Source of the DNA: Sulfurovum sp. bin170
GTDB lineage: Bacteria; Campylobacterota; Campylobacteria; Campylobacterales; Sulfurovaceae
Length of the DNA: 8,089 bases
Assembly (NCBI RefSeq): GCF_010892395.1
Contig: NZ_JAACKB010000331.1
Coordinates: 1 to 8,089, forward strand
Direction: 5' to 3'
Below, in pieces: positions 7,901 to 8,089 of this stretch (position 1 is its first letter; every line of letters starts with the position of its first letter). A program made the translations under genes and the position numbers. A model generated the notes under the pieces. The model did no database searches. It worked only from the letters and a program-made list of their open reading frames with translations, and was not told where the DNA came from.

Positions 7901-7938
7901 ATTTAATTTTTTGAAAAAATGGTTATTTTTTGTTGAGC

Positions 7939-7945
7939 TATAATA
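7939..7945. promoter_or_regulatory. Possible -10 box upstream of gltB (either strand)
   Basis: The sequence reads TATTAT on the minus strand (7945-7940) and TATAAT on the plus strand (7939-7944). On the minus strand it could be the gltB -10, giving a leader of roughly 45-50 bases. Its -35 position would fall at 7963-7968, inside the foreign GC-rich block, so any native -35 region is missing. On the plus strand it could be the promoter of a divergent neighbour also lost at the junction. Only the A/T-rich -10 itself is supported, weakly. Confidence 0.3.
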
Positions 7946-7956
7946 TCGAAAACAGA

Positions 7957-8089
7957 TTTGAAGCCGGCGATGCGCACGAAGTGGCCCAGGGCGTTCTCCT
8001 CGCCGAAGAGTTCGCGCTTCAACTTCGGACCGAGCACCGCCACGGAGGCGGCGCGTCGGGGGTCTCCCGGTGGCACGAACGAGCCCTGG
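7957..8089 (-). CDS. Fragment of MacB/FtsX-type ABC transporter permease, foreign high-GC DNA
   Basis: An open frame of 44 codons from the right edge, partial at both ends. It reads QGSFVPPGDPRRAASVAVLG, then PKLKRELFGEENALGHFVRI, then AGFK. From family knowledge this is the periplasmic core (MacB_PCD) domain of MacB/FtsX-like ABC permeases, which typically runs RVAVLGxxxARELFGxxNPLGxxIRIxGxxFxVIGV. The similarity stops exactly where base composition collapses. After K44 the frame drifts through A/T-rich DNA that encodes nothing recognisable, to a TAA at 7903-7905. GC content is about 70% (91 of 129 bases from 7961 to 8089), against roughly 40% in gltB. The codon choice is that of a high-GC organism such as an acidobacterium or myxococcus. 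Most likely this is chimeric sequence and not a neighbour of gltB. The protein family call is good; its place in this genome is doubtful. Confidence 0.7.

Noticed and set aside
7911..7944. Plus-strand promoter TTGAAA ... TATAAT for a divergent gene
   Set aside because: The spacing between the two boxes is 22 bases, which is too long, and no plus-strand gene follows. Only the -10 is listed, with low confidence.
7903..8088. One continuous gene from the right edge to TAA at 7903-7905
   Set aside because: The frame is open for 61 codons, but permease similarity ends at codon 44, where composition collapses. The last 17 codons are non-coding gltB upstream DNA that happens to lack stops.
1..8089. 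CRISPR array, tRNA, rRNA or riboswitch
   Set aside because: I saw no regularly spaced repeats, cloverleaf, rRNA motifs or glutamine-type aptamer. The gltB leader is only about 50 bases.

Overview
This 8.1 kb window comes mostly from a low-GC bacterium. The glutamate synthase proteins, the A/T-rich intergenic DNA and the TATAAT-type promoter without a clear -35 box suggest Campylobacterota (Sulfurovum/Sulfurimonas-like). That placement rests on recalled protein similarity and is not proven. Every gene supported here lies on the minus strand, so the biological reading order runs from the right edge to the left.

Layout, right to left. Positions 8089 to about 7957 are a 130-base block of about 70% GC. 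It encodes a piece of a MacB/FtsX-type ABC transporter permease from a clearly different, high-GC genome, and it is probably an assembly or amplification chimera. The rest of the gltB upstream region follows (about 7956 to 7886). Next come gltB (7885-3338) and gltD (3336-1864), the two subunits of NADPH-glutamate synthase, separated by one base and translationally coupled. Both look complete, with all expected cofactor motifs.

The gltD stop codon lies inside a short GTAG-headed hairpin (1862-1892). A second GTAG-headed hairpin (1825-1849) follows in the same orientation. The pair has the layout of REP elements of the kind mobilised by RAYT (TnpA-REP) transposases. About 85 bases of unassigned spacer follow, then a good -10 box and ribosome binding site.

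These lead into a two-gene accessory cassette: an AAA_21/ABC-type ATPase (1685-573), overlapped by four bases (ATGA) by a DUF4276 gene (576 to beyond the left edge). The cassette is visibly more A/T-rich than gltBD. It has the general architecture of ATPase plus TOPRIM-like effector defence systems, but its function is not established by the sequence.

How the genes work together: GltB releases ammonia from glutamine and channels it to 2-oxoglutarate, while GltD supplies NADPH electrons, making glutamate for nitrogen assimilation. The ATPase/DUF4276 pair is a separate unit placed just downstream of this housekeeping operon. It probably has its own promoter and probably arrived by horizontal transfer. 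The best candidates for follow-up are this cassette, the REP pair that has rewritten the gltD C-terminus, and the artificial-looking junction near 7957.
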